From positions 1 to 64,000 of IMG/VR virus record IMGVR_UViG_3300044695_006482: a stretch of DNA of 64,000 bases; one strand, written 5' to 3'. The position numbers were made by a program, and so were the translations under genes. This document shows positions 23,752 to 31,029 of this stretch, one piece after another. Each line of letters opens with the position of its first letter. The first letter of the stretch is position 1. The stretch is from a virus. The notes beneath the pieces were generated by a model. The model was given only the letters and a program-made list of their open reading frames with translations. It was not told where the DNA came from and ran no database searches.

Positions 23752-24033
23752 ATGTACTTTCAACACCTTTGCGCTGATAACGATTACAATGGCAATCCGC
23801 GCCGTTTGTACGTTTTAGTCGACGAAAACCTGCCCGTCCCAGCCCGTGTCGCCGCCTGGGATGAGGGCTACAGCGGAGCAGATGCCGTGCCCGGAGTCTG
23901 GCGTGACTGCGCCTACCTCGCCGAGCGCATGAACATCACCGTGAGTCTGTACAACGAGCTGCGCCGCACCCTGCCCGGCCCGAAGTGGCCGCACGAAGTG
24001 CCTGGCTTCGCGCATCTCCGCGAGCTCGTCTGA
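23752..24033 (+). CDS. Conserved picocyanobacterial/cyanophage hypothetical protein
   Basis: 93 aa from ATG. MYFQHLCADNDYNGNPRRLY then WDEGYSGADAVPG and LYNELRRTLPGPKWPHEVPG look like a conserved globular domain of cyanobacterial accessory genomes; function unknown. First gene after the structured RNA. Its leader CCTCTAGCTGTGAGTTTCAGC resembles that of the gene at 24859 and is therefore likely functional in expression. Confidence 0.65.
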   Translation: MYFQHLCADNDYNGNPRRLYVLVDENLPVPARVAAWDEGYSGADAVPGVWRDCAYLAERMNITVSLYNELRRTLPGPKWPHEVPGFAHLRELV

Positions 24034-24067
24034 CTGATTCCCGAACCGGTTACCACGCATCCCACAC

Positions 24068-24361
24068 ATGTACCGCAACCTCTGGTTCCACGGCCGCAAT
24101 TCCCTGCGGCAGCTCCCCTTGGAGTGCATCGGCGACTGCTCCGGCTCCGGCGACCGCACAGGCGACGTCGCCGCCTGGGTGCGCCGTCTCGACTTCGACG
24201 GCCCGGCCTGGCTGTTCCGCGAATACCTGCGCGAGTTCGGCGCCTGGGATTCGGCGGAGCTCTGCGACCACAACGCCAACCGCGAGCGCGTCCTCTGGAC
24301 CTGGGCCTGCAACTGCGCCGAGGAACCCGGCGTCTACGACTACCTCTACCTCGGAGTCTGA
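24068..24361 (+). CDS. Conserved cyanophage hypothetical protein
   Basis: 97 aa. MYRNLWFHGRNSLRQLPLEC, then CSGSGDRTGDVAAWVRRLDF and WTWACNCAEEPGVYDYLYLG. Several Cys (ECIGDC, CNC) might bind metal. Followed 2 bp later by the next gene, so co-translated. Composition and codon use match neighbours; no family identified. Confidence 0.6.
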   Translation: MYRNLWFHGRNSLRQLPLECIGDCSGSGDRTGDVAAWVRRLDFDGPAWLFREYLREFGAWDSAELCDHNANRERVLWTWACNCAEEPGVYDYLYLGV

Positions 24362-24363
24362 CC

Positions 24364-24573
24364 ATGCGCCCCGACTACGCTACGCCCGAGGACTTCGCCA
24401 AGTGGCGCGCCCACGCCGAAACCCTCGACACCCACGCCCTGCGCTGGTCCATCGCCGACTGCCGCCACGCCGCGCGCAATCTCCGCGGCTGGAACCCCGA
24501 GCGCGAAGGCTATTACGAGGACCAAGCCTTCACCTACGCCGACGAACTCGCCCGCCGCTCGCGTCTCTCATGA
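24364..24573 (+). CDS. Small helical protein, unknown
   Basis: 69 aa. A regular helical pattern FAKWRAHAETLDTHALRWSI then ADCRHAARNLRGWNPEREGY followed by DQAFTYADELARR, an arrangement recurring in small phage proteins of unknown role. ATG lies 2 bp after the previous stop and its own stop overlaps the next ATG. Confidence 0.6.
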   Translation: MRPDYATPEDFAKWRAHAETLDTHALRWSIADCRHAARNLRGWNPEREGYYEDQAFTYADELARRSRLS

Positions 24574-24773
24574 AAACCCACTTCTCCAACCGCGCAGTCC
24601 CTCCCGTGACTGCCGAACAGCTCCGCTCGGTCGGCGTCAATCCGTCCGACCTCTGGTGGTCGCCCACCTTCCACAGCTGGTTGTTCTGCGGCCCCCTTGC
24701 TGCACAGAACCCCTACGCCACCACCGGCGCAACCCTCGCCGCGCTTGGCCTTACCCCCGACCCCCGCGCCTGA
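24570..24773 (+). CDS. Small unknown protein
   Basis: 67 aa, ATGA-coupled. VPPVTAEQLRSVGVNPSDLW then WSPTFHSWLFCGPLAAQNPY. No motif recognised. Last of the four-gene run 23752-24773, after which a hairpin-rich 85-bp spacer (CCCTGC-CCC-GCAGGG) separates the next unit. Confidence 0.5.
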   Translation: MKTHFSNRAVPPVTAEQLRSVGVNPSDLWWSPTFHSWLFCGPLAAQNPYATTGATLAALGLTPDPRA

Positions 24774-24830
24774 CGCACCCCCGAGCCCGTTCCCTGCCCC
24801 GCAGGGTCGGGCCCCTGGGCGCCTCTGCGC

Positions 24831-24841
24831 CTCATCCTCTC
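24831..24841 (+). promoter_or_regulatory. Leader motif CTCATCCTCTC
   Basis: Copy 1 of a repeated leader element; followed by AAGCTGTGAGTTCAGCT and the ATG at 24859. Confidence 0.4.
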
Positions 24842-24858
24842 AAGCTGTGAGTTCAGCT

Positions 24859-25173
24859 ATGGCTCAGTTCAAAGACATCTATCTCCCCGCGCTCGACAAC
24901 CCCGAGCACGTCTGGCGCATCGGCTACTACAAGCCGGACCGCGCCCCCGGCGTCGTCTCCGCCACTGAAGGCCAAGTCCGCGACTACGACACCTGGCAGT
25001 CCTTCACCTGTGACCTCTTCGGCTGCCGCAAATACCGTCGCCAGCTCCCTGGCCGCGCCACCAAACGCGCCATCGCCCAGGGCCTGGCCGCTTTGCTGGC
25101 TGAGATGCGTGACGCCGGCGTCGTACCCCCGGACCGTGCCGCCGCCCTGATCACCAAGTGCGCCGCCGTCTGA
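24859..25173 (+). CDS. Hypothetical protein, cyanophage accessory region
   Basis: 104 aa. QFKDIYLPALDNPEHVWRIG then YDTWQSFTCDLFGCRKYRRQ and a C-terminal helix ALLAEMRDAGVVPPDRAAAL. Two Cys (CDLFGC) are close together. The pattern suggests a compact alpha/beta fold. Stop overlaps the next ATG (TGATG). Function unknown. Confidence 0.55.
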   Translation: MAQFKDIYLPALDNPEHVWRIGYYKPDRAPGVVSATEGQVRDYDTWQSFTCDLFGCRKYRRQLPGRATKRAIAQGLAALLAEMRDAGVVPPDRAAALITKCAAV

Positions 25174-25424
25174 TGAGCGACCCCTACACCTTCAACCACG
25201 ACGATCCCACCCGCTCCCTAGTGCGTTGCGCCTCTCACCGAGCGCGGCAGTCCCTCGACCGCCTGCTCGCTAACCACGGCGAGACCGGCCAGCCCTACTA
25301 CAGCTGGGACACCGCCTGCACCGGCGGCATCGTCGCGGTCCCCTTCCGCCTCTTCCCCGAGGCCGTCCGCCTGACCGGCTGCTCTCGCGCCTCGCGCCGC
25401 TTCGCCTACCACCCCTGTTGGTAG
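25173..25424 (+). CDS. Small basic hypothetical protein
   Basis: 83 aa. RSLVRCASHRARQSLDRLLA then ACTGGIVAVPFRLFPEAVRL and RFAYHPCW at the end. Basic N-terminal half with an amphipathic helix. Start codon overlaps the previous stop. No known domain. Confidence 0.5.
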   Translation: MSDPYTFNHDDPTRSLVRCASHRARQSLDRLLANHGETGQPYYSWDTACTGGIVAVPFRLFPEAVRLTGCSRASRRFAYHPCW

Positions 25425-25440
25425 GAGCCCGCCTCCGTCT

Positions 25441-25451
25441 CTCATCCACAC
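25441..25451 (+). promoter_or_regulatory. Leader motif CTCATCCACAC
   Basis: Copy 2 of the leader element, followed by hairpin CGCCGC-ATC-GCGGCG and the ATG at 25477. Confidence 0.4.
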
Positions 25452-25476
25452 CGCCGCATCGCGGCGCCTCTCACCC

Positions 25477-26181
25477 ATGCCAACCAACGCCAACGGGCGG
25501 GTCCTCTACGAGGGTCCGTCCCTGCTCGATGGCGCCCCCATCGTCGTCATCGCCACCGGATTCGCCGAGCGATCCGGCAACGCCAAGACCGGCTCAATGA
25601 TCCAGACATGGATCCTCCGCGCCGACATCCCGCCGCACCACGCCTTCAAGTCCCCCGAGGGTGCCTCCGTCTGTGGCGACTGCACTCACTTCCTGAATAA
25701 GACGTGCTACGTCTCCTGGTACCAGGCCCCGCTGTCCGTCTGGAACTGCTGGCACCACGGCGCCGGCTACGCCCCGGCGACACCGTCTGACTTTGACGGT
25801 GTGACCCTCCGCATCGGCTCAGCCGGTGACCCCGCCGCCGTCCCCGAGCACGTCTGGCTCCCCCTTCTCCCCCGCGTCGCAGCGCACACCGGCTACACCC
25901 ACCAGTGGCGCCAACCCTTCGCCGCCTGGGCTCGAGGCATCCTCCAAGCCAGCTGTGACGGCTTCGCCGACTACCTCGAAGCCACCGCCCACGGCTGGGC
26001 GACGTTCCTCGTCACCCCGGCCGACACACCCGACCCGGCCGGCACCGTCCACTGCGCCGCCTCCGCCGAGCGCGGCCATAAAACCACCTGCGCTGCCTGC
26101 ACCCTGTGCGACGGCGCAACGGCCAACGTCGTGATCCACGCCCACGGCTCCCGCGCCTCTCGCGTGGCCCTGCGTAACTGA
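25477..26181 (+). CDS. gp88/DUF7227-type phage protein
   Basis: 234 aa. The family pattern is clear: LLDGAPIVVIATGFAERSGN then AKTGSMIQTWILRADIPP, CGDCTHFLNKTCYVS, GSAGDPAAVPEHVWLPLL, TGYTHQWRQPF and a C-terminal ERGHKTTCAACTLCDG. Two Cys clusters (CGDC...C and C-A-A-C-x2-C) suggest a metal centre. Members are frequent in actinobacterial and proteobacterial phages, where the function is unknown. Complete length. Own leader motif, so independently expressed within the accessory region. Confidence 0.75.
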   Translation: MPTNANGRVLYEGPSLLDGAPIVVIATGFAERSGNAKTGSMIQTWILRADIPPHHAFKSPEGASVCGDCTHFLNKTCYVSWYQAPLSVWNCWHHGAGYAPATPSDFDGVTLRIGSAGDPAAVPEHVWLPLLPRVAAHTGYTHQWRQPFAAWARGILQASCDGFADYLEATAHGWATFLVTPADTPDPAGTVHCAASAERGHKTTCAACTLCDGATANVVIHAHGSRASRVALRN

Positions 26182-26200
26182 TTCCTAAATAGGTTGACCT

Positions 26201-26395
26201 ATGACAAGCATCCGTCCAAGATTGAGGCGTCGCCCCCGGCACCCCATGCCCCCCTGGCTCGCCGCCGAGCACCTCGCCGGCTTCCTCCTCGGCCTGGCCC
26301 TCGCCGCCATGGCGATCGACCACGGCCGCTCCACCGCCCCGACCCCGAGCGCGCTGCCTGCCGCTCAAACGCTCACCCAGTTCCCCGGCCCGTGA
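26201..26395 (+). CDS. Small membrane-anchored protein
   Basis: 64 aa. Arg-rich start (SIRPRLRRRPRHP), one transmembrane helix (LAGFLLGLALAAMAID), then a Thr/Pro-rich tail: N-in topology expected from the positive charges. Its ATG lies 1 bp after ATAGGTTGACC, an 11-mer also found at 28433. Overlaps the next gene by GTGA. Function unknown. Confidence 0.5.
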   Translation: MTSIRPRLRRRPRHPMPPWLAAEHLAGFLLGLALAAMAIDHGRSTAPTPSALPAAQTLTQFPGP

Positions 26396-26640
26396 CCAGC
26401 ACCTACGCCCCGCGGCTATGCCCGCCTGACCCACCCCCCGATCTCGAGCCCGTCGCCGTTTGGCACTTCCTCTCAGACGACTGGGAGCACGAGCACTGGG
26501 CCCAGTCGTCCGAAGAAGCGGACGAGCTGATCGCCGCCTACGCCGAGCGCGGCGAGCCCTACACCGTCCGCCAGCTCCTGGTGGAGCCCGACGAGTGCCC
26601 TCCCCCCGAGGACAACTCCGACGCCTACTGCGACCTCTGA
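26392..26640 (+). CDS. Acidic hypothetical protein
   Basis: 82 aa from GTG, overlapping the previous stop (GTGA). LEPVAVWHFLSDDWEHEHWA then QSSEEADELIAAYAERGEPY and an acidic C-terminus (EPDECPPPEDNSDAYCDL). Strong negative charge could mimic DNA or bind a basic partner; speculative. No known family. Confidence 0.55.
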   Translation: MTSTYAPRLCPPDPPPDLEPVAVWHFLSDDWEHEHWAQSSEEADELIAAYAERGEPYTVRQLLVEPDECPPPEDNSDAYCDL

Positions 26641-26652
26641 GTCGCCTTTCCT

Positions 26653-26663
26653 CTCATCCTCTC
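26653..26663 (+). promoter_or_regulatory. Leader motif CTCATCCTCTC
   Basis: Copy 3 of the leader element, followed by GCTGTGA as in copy 1. Here the GTG inside GCTGTGA is the only evident start codon of the next gene. Confidence 0.4.
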
Positions 26664-26666
26664 GCT

Positions 26667-27026
26667 GTGACAACAACACTCACCCGGCGCACTGCGCCCC
26701 GGCGCAAACGCGCCTACGCCCCCACCGGCGACGTCGGCAAGCACCTCGCCGAGGCCCGGTCCCTGCAGCTCCGCATTCAAGAACTGACCGCTCTGTACGA
26801 CACCGAGCGGGCCTGGCTGCTGACCCACATGCAACAGCAAGGTCTGCAGTCCGTGGCGCTAGGCGCCATCCGCTGCGTGCTCAAAGAGCGCAGCCGCTGG
26901 ACCTACTCCCCCGAGACCGAGCGCGACATGCAGGCGCTCCAAGTCACCCAGAAGTGGGAGCAATCCCACGGCATCGCGCAGAACACACCCACCCACTACA
27001 CCGCAATCACCGAGGCCCAGTCATGA
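26667..27026 (+). CDS. Hypothetical protein with central coiled coil
   Basis: 119 aa from GTG. Basic N-terminus (TRRTAPRRKRAYAPTG), a helix (AEARSLQLRIQELTALYDTE), then AIRCVLKERSRWTYSPETER and DMQALQVTQKWEQSHGIA. The helix-strand-helix order is reminiscent of phage proteins with a Gam/host-nuclease-inhibitor layout, but the match is weak. The stop is overlapped by the next ATG. Confidence 0.55.
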   Translation: MTTTLTRRTAPRRKRAYAPTGDVGKHLAEARSLQLRIQELTALYDTERAWLLTHMQQQGLQSVALGAIRCVLKERSRWTYSPETERDMQALQVTQKWEQSHGIAQNTPTHYTAITEAQS

Positions 27027-27226
27027 GCACCACCACCCTGTCCCGCGCGGACCTTTTCCGCACCTTCCTCGCGATGGAGCGCCACGGCGGCGGCTTCTGC
27101 GCCGCCCTCGCCAACGCCTGGTACAAGGCCGACGCCGGCAACAAGGCCCGCATCGAGGCCGCTTTTCCACACCTCCTCGACGCCTACGGCCCGGATTCGA
27201 GGTTCTTCTATCTCCAGAACAACTGA
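27023..27226 (+). CDS. Small helical protein, unknown
   Basis: 67 aa. DLFRTFLAMERHGGGFCAAL then ANAWYKADAGNKARIEAAFP and HLLDAYGPDSRFF. The AMERHGGGFCAALANAWYKAD...IEAAFPHL...YGP pattern is a recurrent small phage protein of unknown function. Coupled by ATGA to the preceding gene and 3 bp from the next. Confidence 0.6.
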   Translation: MSTTTLSRADLFRTFLAMERHGGGFCAALANAWYKADAGNKARIEAAFPHLLDAYGPDSRFFYLQNN

Positions 27227-27229
27227 GCC

Positions 27230-27499
27230 ATGACCTACACCCCCTCCTTCCCCCTGCCCTCCGTCCACCTCAACGGCACGGGCCGCGACCGCCTGCTCGC
27301 CGACTACCAGAGCGCCTACAAGCTGCTCTGCACCGCCGCCACCGCCTTCGCCGAGATCGAGTTCAACGCCCGCGACTACTACGTCCAGGGCGACTATGCC
27401 TTCAACGCTGCCCGCACCGAGCGCGACCGCGCCCGCCTGCACTTCGGCGCCTTGAAGCAATACCTGGAGGCCCATCTGCTGCACCTTGCTGTGGACTGA
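27230..27499 (+). CDS. Conserved phage protein (VHLNGTGRD motif)
   Basis: 89 aa. The PSVHLNGTGRDRLLADYQSA motif followed by AFAEIEFNARDYYVQGDYAF and YLEAHLLHL is shared by small proteins in phages and plasmids of diverse bacteria. Helical throughout after the motif. No biochemical role is known to me. Stop overlaps the next ATG. Confidence 0.65.
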   Translation: MTYTPSFPLPSVHLNGTGRDRLLADYQSAYKLLCTAATAFAEIEFNARDYYVQGDYAFNAARTERDRARLHFGALKQYLEAHLLHLAVD

Positions 27500-27711
27500 T
27501 GCAGGACGCCTACTACTGGGCCATCGTCGGCCGCATCTCCACCGACAAGGAGGACACGCCCTTCTGCACTGTTCTCCCGGAGACAGAGAGAGAAGCAGTT
27601 CGGCAATTCCTAGAGCAACTGCGAGAGCAGAGCGCGGAACTGTACTTCGCAAACGGCGCAATTATCACCGCTGCATTTCGTTCAATCGAACCTATTGAGT
27701 GCATGTCATGA
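27499..27711 (+). CDS. Small hypothetical protein
   Basis: 70 aa. DAYYWAIVGRISTDKEDTPF then LPETEREAVRQFLEQLREQS and a C-terminal strand (GAIITAAFRSIEPIE): beta-alpha-beta. Base composition is more AT-rich from here to 27863 than in neighbours, hinting at separate acquisition. ATGA overlaps at both ends. Confidence 0.55.
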   Translation: MQDAYYWAIVGRISTDKEDTPFCTVLPETEREAVRQFLEQLREQSAELYFANGAIITAAFRSIEPIECMS

Positions 27712-27863
27712 AACCATTATCCCTGGACCGGTTTGAGCGGGCCTTAGCAGCCCATGCCTTGGAGTACTACGTTCGCAATAAACAACCAGATCCCATTGCG
27801 GGAGGTGTGCCCTACCAAGAGCAAATGCAATTTTTACTCAACAAGCTTCTTGCCAATGGCTAA
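27708..27863 (+). CDS. Very small protein (51 aa)
   Basis: ATG overlaps the previous stop and its own end overlaps the next gene's start by 8 bp. Reads LSLDRFERALAAHALEYYVR then NKQPDPIAGGVPYQEQMQFL and LNKLLANG, a two-helix protein. Position and overlap, rather than any motif, support it. Confidence 0.55.
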   Translation: MKPLSLDRFERALAAHALEYYVRNKQPDPIAGGVPYQEQMQFLLNKLLANG

Positions 27864-28092
27864 CCATCCCACCATCCTCGCCTTTGGCTACAGCTATCTG
27901 CCGCGTGGCTCTTCTGCGCCCTCCTATGCCGTCGCCAACGCTTCTCGTCTGGAGGGGTTTCAAGCCCTCACCTACGACCTCGACAGCGTCGAGCTCCTCG
28001 ACGTCCATCATGTCTCCGCCGACGACGTCTTCACGCTCACCGACGTTATCTGGAACCGTGACCACAACCCCACGCCCTACGGGAAGTCATGA
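27856..28092 (+). CDS. Small hypothetical protein
   Basis: 78 aa from the ATG inside the end of the previous gene. PTILAFGYSYLPRGSSAPSY then LEGFQALTYDLDSVELLDVH and SADDVFTLTDVIW. Beta/alpha; ends with ATGA overlap to the next gene. Not recognised. Confidence 0.55.
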   Translation: MANHPTILAFGYSYLPRGSSAPSYAVANASRLEGFQALTYDLDSVELLDVHHVSADDVFTLTDVIWNRDHNPTPYGKS

Positions 28093-28436
28093 GTGACCCC
28101 GCCTTCAACCTGGCGCAGTGCGCCATCCGCCCCAACTGGTACGACCACCTTCCCGCCGCCGAGGCCGCCATGGCGGACGCCGACCGCTGCACCTGGGCCC
28201 GCATCGACGCAGGCTGGGAGGGTGACGAAGGCGGCTGGTACGCCCCGGACGGCACCCACGAGTCGGACTGGGCCACCGAGGGCTACCCCTTCCCCGAGGA
28301 CGTCGCCGAGTACCGCGCCTGGCACAGCGCCTTCAACCACTACGACGCCCAGGACGCCGGCGCGCCGCAGCCCGACCCCTACCCCGAAGCCCCGGCGCAC
28401 CGCCGAGCGCGCTACGCGCTGTCCTGTCCTGGATAG
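28089..28436 (+). CDS. Hypothetical acidic/aromatic protein
   Basis: 115 aa. FNLAQCAIRPNWYDHLPAAE then GWEGDEGGWYAPDGTHESDW and YPFPEDVAEYRAWHSAFNHY. Strongly acidic and Trp/Tyr-rich. Last of the tight run 26667-28436. A promoter begins 1 bp after its stop codon. Function unknown. Confidence 0.55.
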   Translation: MSDPAFNLAQCAIRPNWYDHLPAAEAAMADADRCTWARIDAGWEGDEGGWYAPDGTHESDWATEGYPFPEDVAEYRAWHSAFNHYDAQDAGAPQPDPYPEAPAHRRARYALSCPG

Positions 28437-28437
28437 G

Positions 28438-28466
28438 TTGACCCTTCACCTCGACCGGCCTACCAT
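28438..28466 (+). promoter_or_regulatory. Promoter TTGACC-N17-TACCAT
   Basis: TTGACC at 28438-28443, TACCAT at 28461-28466, 17-bp spacer, about 95 bp before the DUF932 gene. Preceded by ATAGG, giving the 11-mer ATAGGTTGACC also seen at 26189. Confidence 0.5.
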
Positions 28467-28521
28467 CTGACCAGGGCCGCACAGCCTGTCCTCCCGAGGG
28501 GTGCGTCTCGGCACAACGCAC

Positions 28522-28532
28522 GTCATCCACAC
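28522..28532 (+). promoter_or_regulatory. Leader motif GTCATCCACAC
   Basis: Copy 4 of the leader element, 30 bp before the DUF932 gene. Confidence 0.35.
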
Positions 28533-28561
28533 CGGCGCCTCGCCGATTCTCAACAAGGACT

Positions 28562-29647
28562 ATGCAAATGACTATCAGCAACACCAACCGCGTCAGCACC
28601 GCCTACGCCGCCGACGGCAGCGGCCCCCTCGTCTACGGCCGCTACCGCGACCGCGGCTATGCCGTGAACCCCCTGATCGGCCGCGTCGGCACGATGACGC
28701 CCGAGAACGCCTCCGCCTGTGAGGCATTCGCCATCGCCGGCCTCGACTGGACCGCCGACAAGCGCCCCGCCTTCTTCATGGGCCCCGACGGCCCGATCGA
28801 ATCCCCCGAGCACTGCTCGATCGTCCGCAGCGACACCAACCGGCTCCTCGGCATCCACGGCGCCGGCTACACCCCGGTGCAGAACAGCGCCCTGGTGAAC
28901 CTGCTCGACTACCTCCGCGAAGACATCGAGATCGAGAACGTCCTCTCGATCCGCGACGGCCGCAAAGTCTTCGCCACGGCCTCAATCCGCGCCGAGGACG
29001 AAGTGCTCCCCGGCGACCGCGTCCGCCGCTACATCCACGCCTTCAACAGCTTCGACGGCTCGAGCTCCTTCGGCGTGTTCTTCTCCGACGTCCGCCTGCG
29101 CTGCGCCAACCAGCTGAGCTACCTGACCGGCAAGGCCGCCAGCGTGGCCAGCCGCGACGGCTCCGGCTTGCGCATGAAGCACACGGCGTCCGTCACCCGC
29201 TTCGCCGAGCAGCTGCCGCACCTGATCGACCTGGAGCGCCGCTCCTTCCGCCAGTCGATCGACGAGCTGCGCTCCCTGACCAACGTCCAGCTCACCACCG
29301 AGCTCGCCCGCCGCGTCCTGGAGAGCACCTTCGCCGACAAGCTCGCAGCGCCGATCAAGGACAAGGACACCGGCAAGCCCCGCCAGCGCACGATTGCCGA
29401 CCTCCCCGAGATCGGCATCATCCGCAGCCACTACGCCGGTGACACCGGCCTGGGCATCCGCGACCTGCCCGGCTGCGCCGGCACGCTCTACGGCCTGTAC
29501 AACGCCATCACCCAGTTCGAGACGCACGACGCTGGCCGCGCCAAGGACGAAACCGAGCGGGCCCGCACCCGCCTCGAGGCCCTGTGGGGCGGCAGCGCCG
29601 CACGCCGCATCGACCGCGCTCGCGAAGCCTGCCTGGCCCTGGTGTGA
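28562..29647 (+). CDS. DUF932 family protein
   Basis: 361 aa. Motifs typical of DUF932 phage/plasmid proteins: ENASACEAFAIAGLDWTADK, LLGIHGAGYTPVQNSALVNL, RRYIHAFNSFDGSSSFGVFF, VRLRCANQLSYLTGKAA, and the late LYGLYNAITQFETHDAGRAK. Members are abundant in mobile elements and often expressed early; the molecular function is unresolved. ATG at 28562 or the second ATG at 28568, which has better spacing to AAGGA. It has its own promoter (28438) and a possible hairpin terminator at 29650. Confidence 0.82.
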   Translation: MQMTISNTNRVSTAYAADGSGPLVYGRYRDRGYAVNPLIGRVGTMTPENASACEAFAIAGLDWTADKRPAFFMGPDGPIESPEHCSIVRSDTNRLLGIHGAGYTPVQNSALVNLLDYLREDIEIENVLSIRDGRKVFATASIRAEDEVLPGDRVRRYIHAFNSFDGSSSFGVFFSDVRLRCANQLSYLTGKAASVASRDGSGLRMKHTASVTRFAEQLPHLIDLERRSFRQSIDELRSLTNVQLTTELARRVLESTFADKLAAPIKDKDTGKPRQRTIADLPEIGIIRSHYAGDTGLGIRDLPGCAGTLYGLYNAITQFETHDAGRAKDETERARTRLEALWGGSAARRIDRAREACLALV

Positions 29648-29649
29648 CC

Positions 29650-29680
29650 GCGCTGGCTGGCCCCGCCGTAAGCCCAGCGC
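29650..29680 (+). terminator. Hairpin after DUF932 gene
   Basis: GCGCTGG (29650-29656) pairs perfectly with CCAGCGC (29674-29680) over a 17-nt loop. No U-tract, so termination is uncertain. Confidence 0.4.
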
Positions 29681-29734
29681 ATCTATGCCCCAGCCACCGG
29701 CGCTCCCCACACGCATTGCATCCCCACCACACCT

Positions 29735-30031
29735 ATGCCCGAGACCGCAGCTGTCATCACCTTCAACAACGAATCGATCCTGGCCTGGCTGGCTGAGAAG
29801 GGCATCAAAGGCAGCCACCAGGACTACGTCCGCCCGGACGACATCCTGCACCGCCATGTGTACGGACATCTCCCGTACTGGCTGGCCTCCTACGCCGAGA
29901 GCGTCAGCGAGGTGACGTTGCCCAAGCTGCCCCGCGACGACCGCGACCGCTTCAACCGCGGCGAGCTGTCCGTGCAGGAGATGGACGCCGCCGGCGCCCA
30001 CATCGTGACCTACCGGGTCCGCAAGGCGTAG
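29735..30031 (+). CDS. Csx16-like protein (candidate ring nuclease)
   Basis: 98 aa. The layout VITFNNESILAWLAEKGIKG, VYGHLPYWLASYAESVSEVT, LPKLPRDDRDRFNRGELSVQ and DAAGAHIVTYRV parallels the Csx16 (VVA1548) family: an N-terminal bait-W-x3-QGI segment, G-x-LP-x-x-LA, a conserved LP-x-x-x-R-G-x-EL-S, and a closing GA-x-L-x-x-Y-V. Csx16 proteins sit in type III CRISPR loci, and recent work assigns cyclic-oligoadenylate ring-nuclease activity to this group. A phage copy would be an anti-defence protein. No CRISPR genes are nearby. Family match is by eye. Confidence 0.5.
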   Translation: MPETAAVITFNNESILAWLAEKGIKGSHQDYVRPDDILHRHVYGHLPYWLASYAESVSEVTLPKLPRDDRDRFNRGELSVQEMDAAGAHIVTYRVRKA

Positions 30032-30040
30032 CGACAAAAA

Positions 30041-30065
30041 GCGCCGGGTTTCTCAGGCCCGGCGC
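30041..30065 (+). terminator. Hairpin after the Csx16-like gene
   Basis: GCGCCGGG-TTTCTCAGG-CCCGGCGC, 8 perfect pairs, directly followed by leader motif CTCATCCACAC. No U-tract. Confidence 0.5.
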
Positions 30066-30066
30066 G

Positions 30067-30077
30067 CTCATCCACAC
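30067..30077 (+). promoter_or_regulatory. Leader motif CTCATCCACAC
   Basis: Copy 5 of the leader element, followed by GACCGGCGCTGTGAG, upstream of 30134. Confidence 0.4.
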
Positions 30078-30133
30078 GACCGGCGCTGTGAGTCAACCGA
30101 CCATGCCCTTCCAGTTTCCCACGCCCGGCCCAA

Positions 30134-30541
30134 ATGGCCATTCCTGACACCCCGCACGCCCTGATCGAGGGCTCCAGCGAAGCGACGCTGACGATCCTCC
30201 ACGAGGGCTACGACGCGCTCACCTCCCGCGACCAACGGCTCGTGCGCCTGGTCCACGCCGAGCTGCTCAAGGGCGAGCTGAGCGACACCGCCTTCGCCCA
30301 GATGCTGACGACCATCGTCAACACCTGGCAGGCCCTGAGCTCAACCGCCCTGTCCGCGACCTACGAGCGGATCGAATCCGAGGACGAGATCGACACCGAC
30401 TGGATCGATGCCATCGCCCACTTCACCCGCATGGACCAGTACCAGCAGCACCTCCTCGCCGCCATCGGCGAGAACCCAGGCGTGCCGGCCGAGGCCCCCC
30501 AGTCCGGGCGGTACACGATCCAGGGTCCCGGTGATGCCTGA
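30134..30541 (+). CDS. Hypothetical helical protein
   Basis: 135 aa. TLTILHEGYDALTSRDQRLV then LVHAELLKGELSDTAFAQML and IDTDWIDAIAHFTRMDQYQQ, all helical and acidic, with a flexible end. No known domain. Single gene following a leader motif. Confidence 0.55.
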   Translation: MAIPDTPHALIEGSSEATLTILHEGYDALTSRDQRLVRLVHAELLKGELSDTAFAQMLTTIVNTWQALSSTALSATYERIESEDEIDTDWIDAIAHFTRMDQYQQHLLAAIGENPGVPAEAPQSGRYTIQGPGDA

Positions 30542-30649
30542 ACCGTTCGCGCTTCCCTCGGCTCGCCAGTCCCGACAGACTGGGGCAAACGAGCCGAGAC
30601 CGCCATCCAGGGCAGGTCGTGCTCCGCACCCCCGATACCCCTCCTGCGC

Positions 30650-30841
30650 ATGGATTACGCCATGGCTGGCTTTGCTGCGTACGAATTCATGCAGATCGAG
30701 ACCGGCGTCGCGCTTTACAGCACGTTTGCCACCCAAGCCGAAATCCTGAAAGCCAATGCCAATTTGCGCCGCCGCGGCTGCTCCAGCCGCTTTGTACCCG
30801 CCGGCACGTTCTCCACGCCGTCGCTTCACGCTCCGTGCTGA
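30650..30841 (+). CDS. Small protein, possibly frameshifted
   Basis: 63 aa. MAGFAAYEFMQIETGVALYS then TFATQAEILKANANLRRRGC look natural, but the last 10 residues (STPSLHAPC) do not. The next frame continues with plausible protein (FTLRADGGFLAAEHRSSG), so this and 30891-31013 may be one gene of about 120 aa split by a one-base indel. Confidence 0.5.
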   Translation: MDYAMAGFAAYEFMQIETGVALYSTFATQAEILKANANLRRRGCSSRFVPAGTFSTPSLHAPC

Positions 30842-30890
30842 CGGCGGATTCCTCGCCGCCGAGCACCGATCCTCCGGCCCGCCGGTAGCT

Positions 30891-31013
30891 GTGGTGCCCG
30901 ACTTCCACGACGCAGTGCTGTTCGTGGACTTCTGCACCGCCGCGACCCGCGGACACCTGATGACCGAGCTCGGCTGGCCGGGCCTCCGCGTCGTCGAAGT
31001 AACGCTCGACTGA
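30891..31013 (+). CDS. C-terminal part of a split gene, or tiny ORF
   Basis: 40 aa from GTG: VVPDFHDAVLFVDFCTAATR then GHLMTELGWPGLRVVEVTLD. The frame is open upstream to 30756, through sequence with protein-like content from about 30816. See 30650-30841: together they would form a complete small alpha/beta protein. Confidence 0.45.
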   Translation: MVPDFHDAVLFVDFCTAATRGHLMTELGWPGLRVVEVTLD

Positions 31014-31029
31014 GCTGTGCTTCGCCTTT

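Noticed and set aside
28982-30037. 351-aa minus-strand frame across DUF932 and Csx16-like genes
   Set aside because: Covers two supported plus-strand genes and the spacer between them; no domain.
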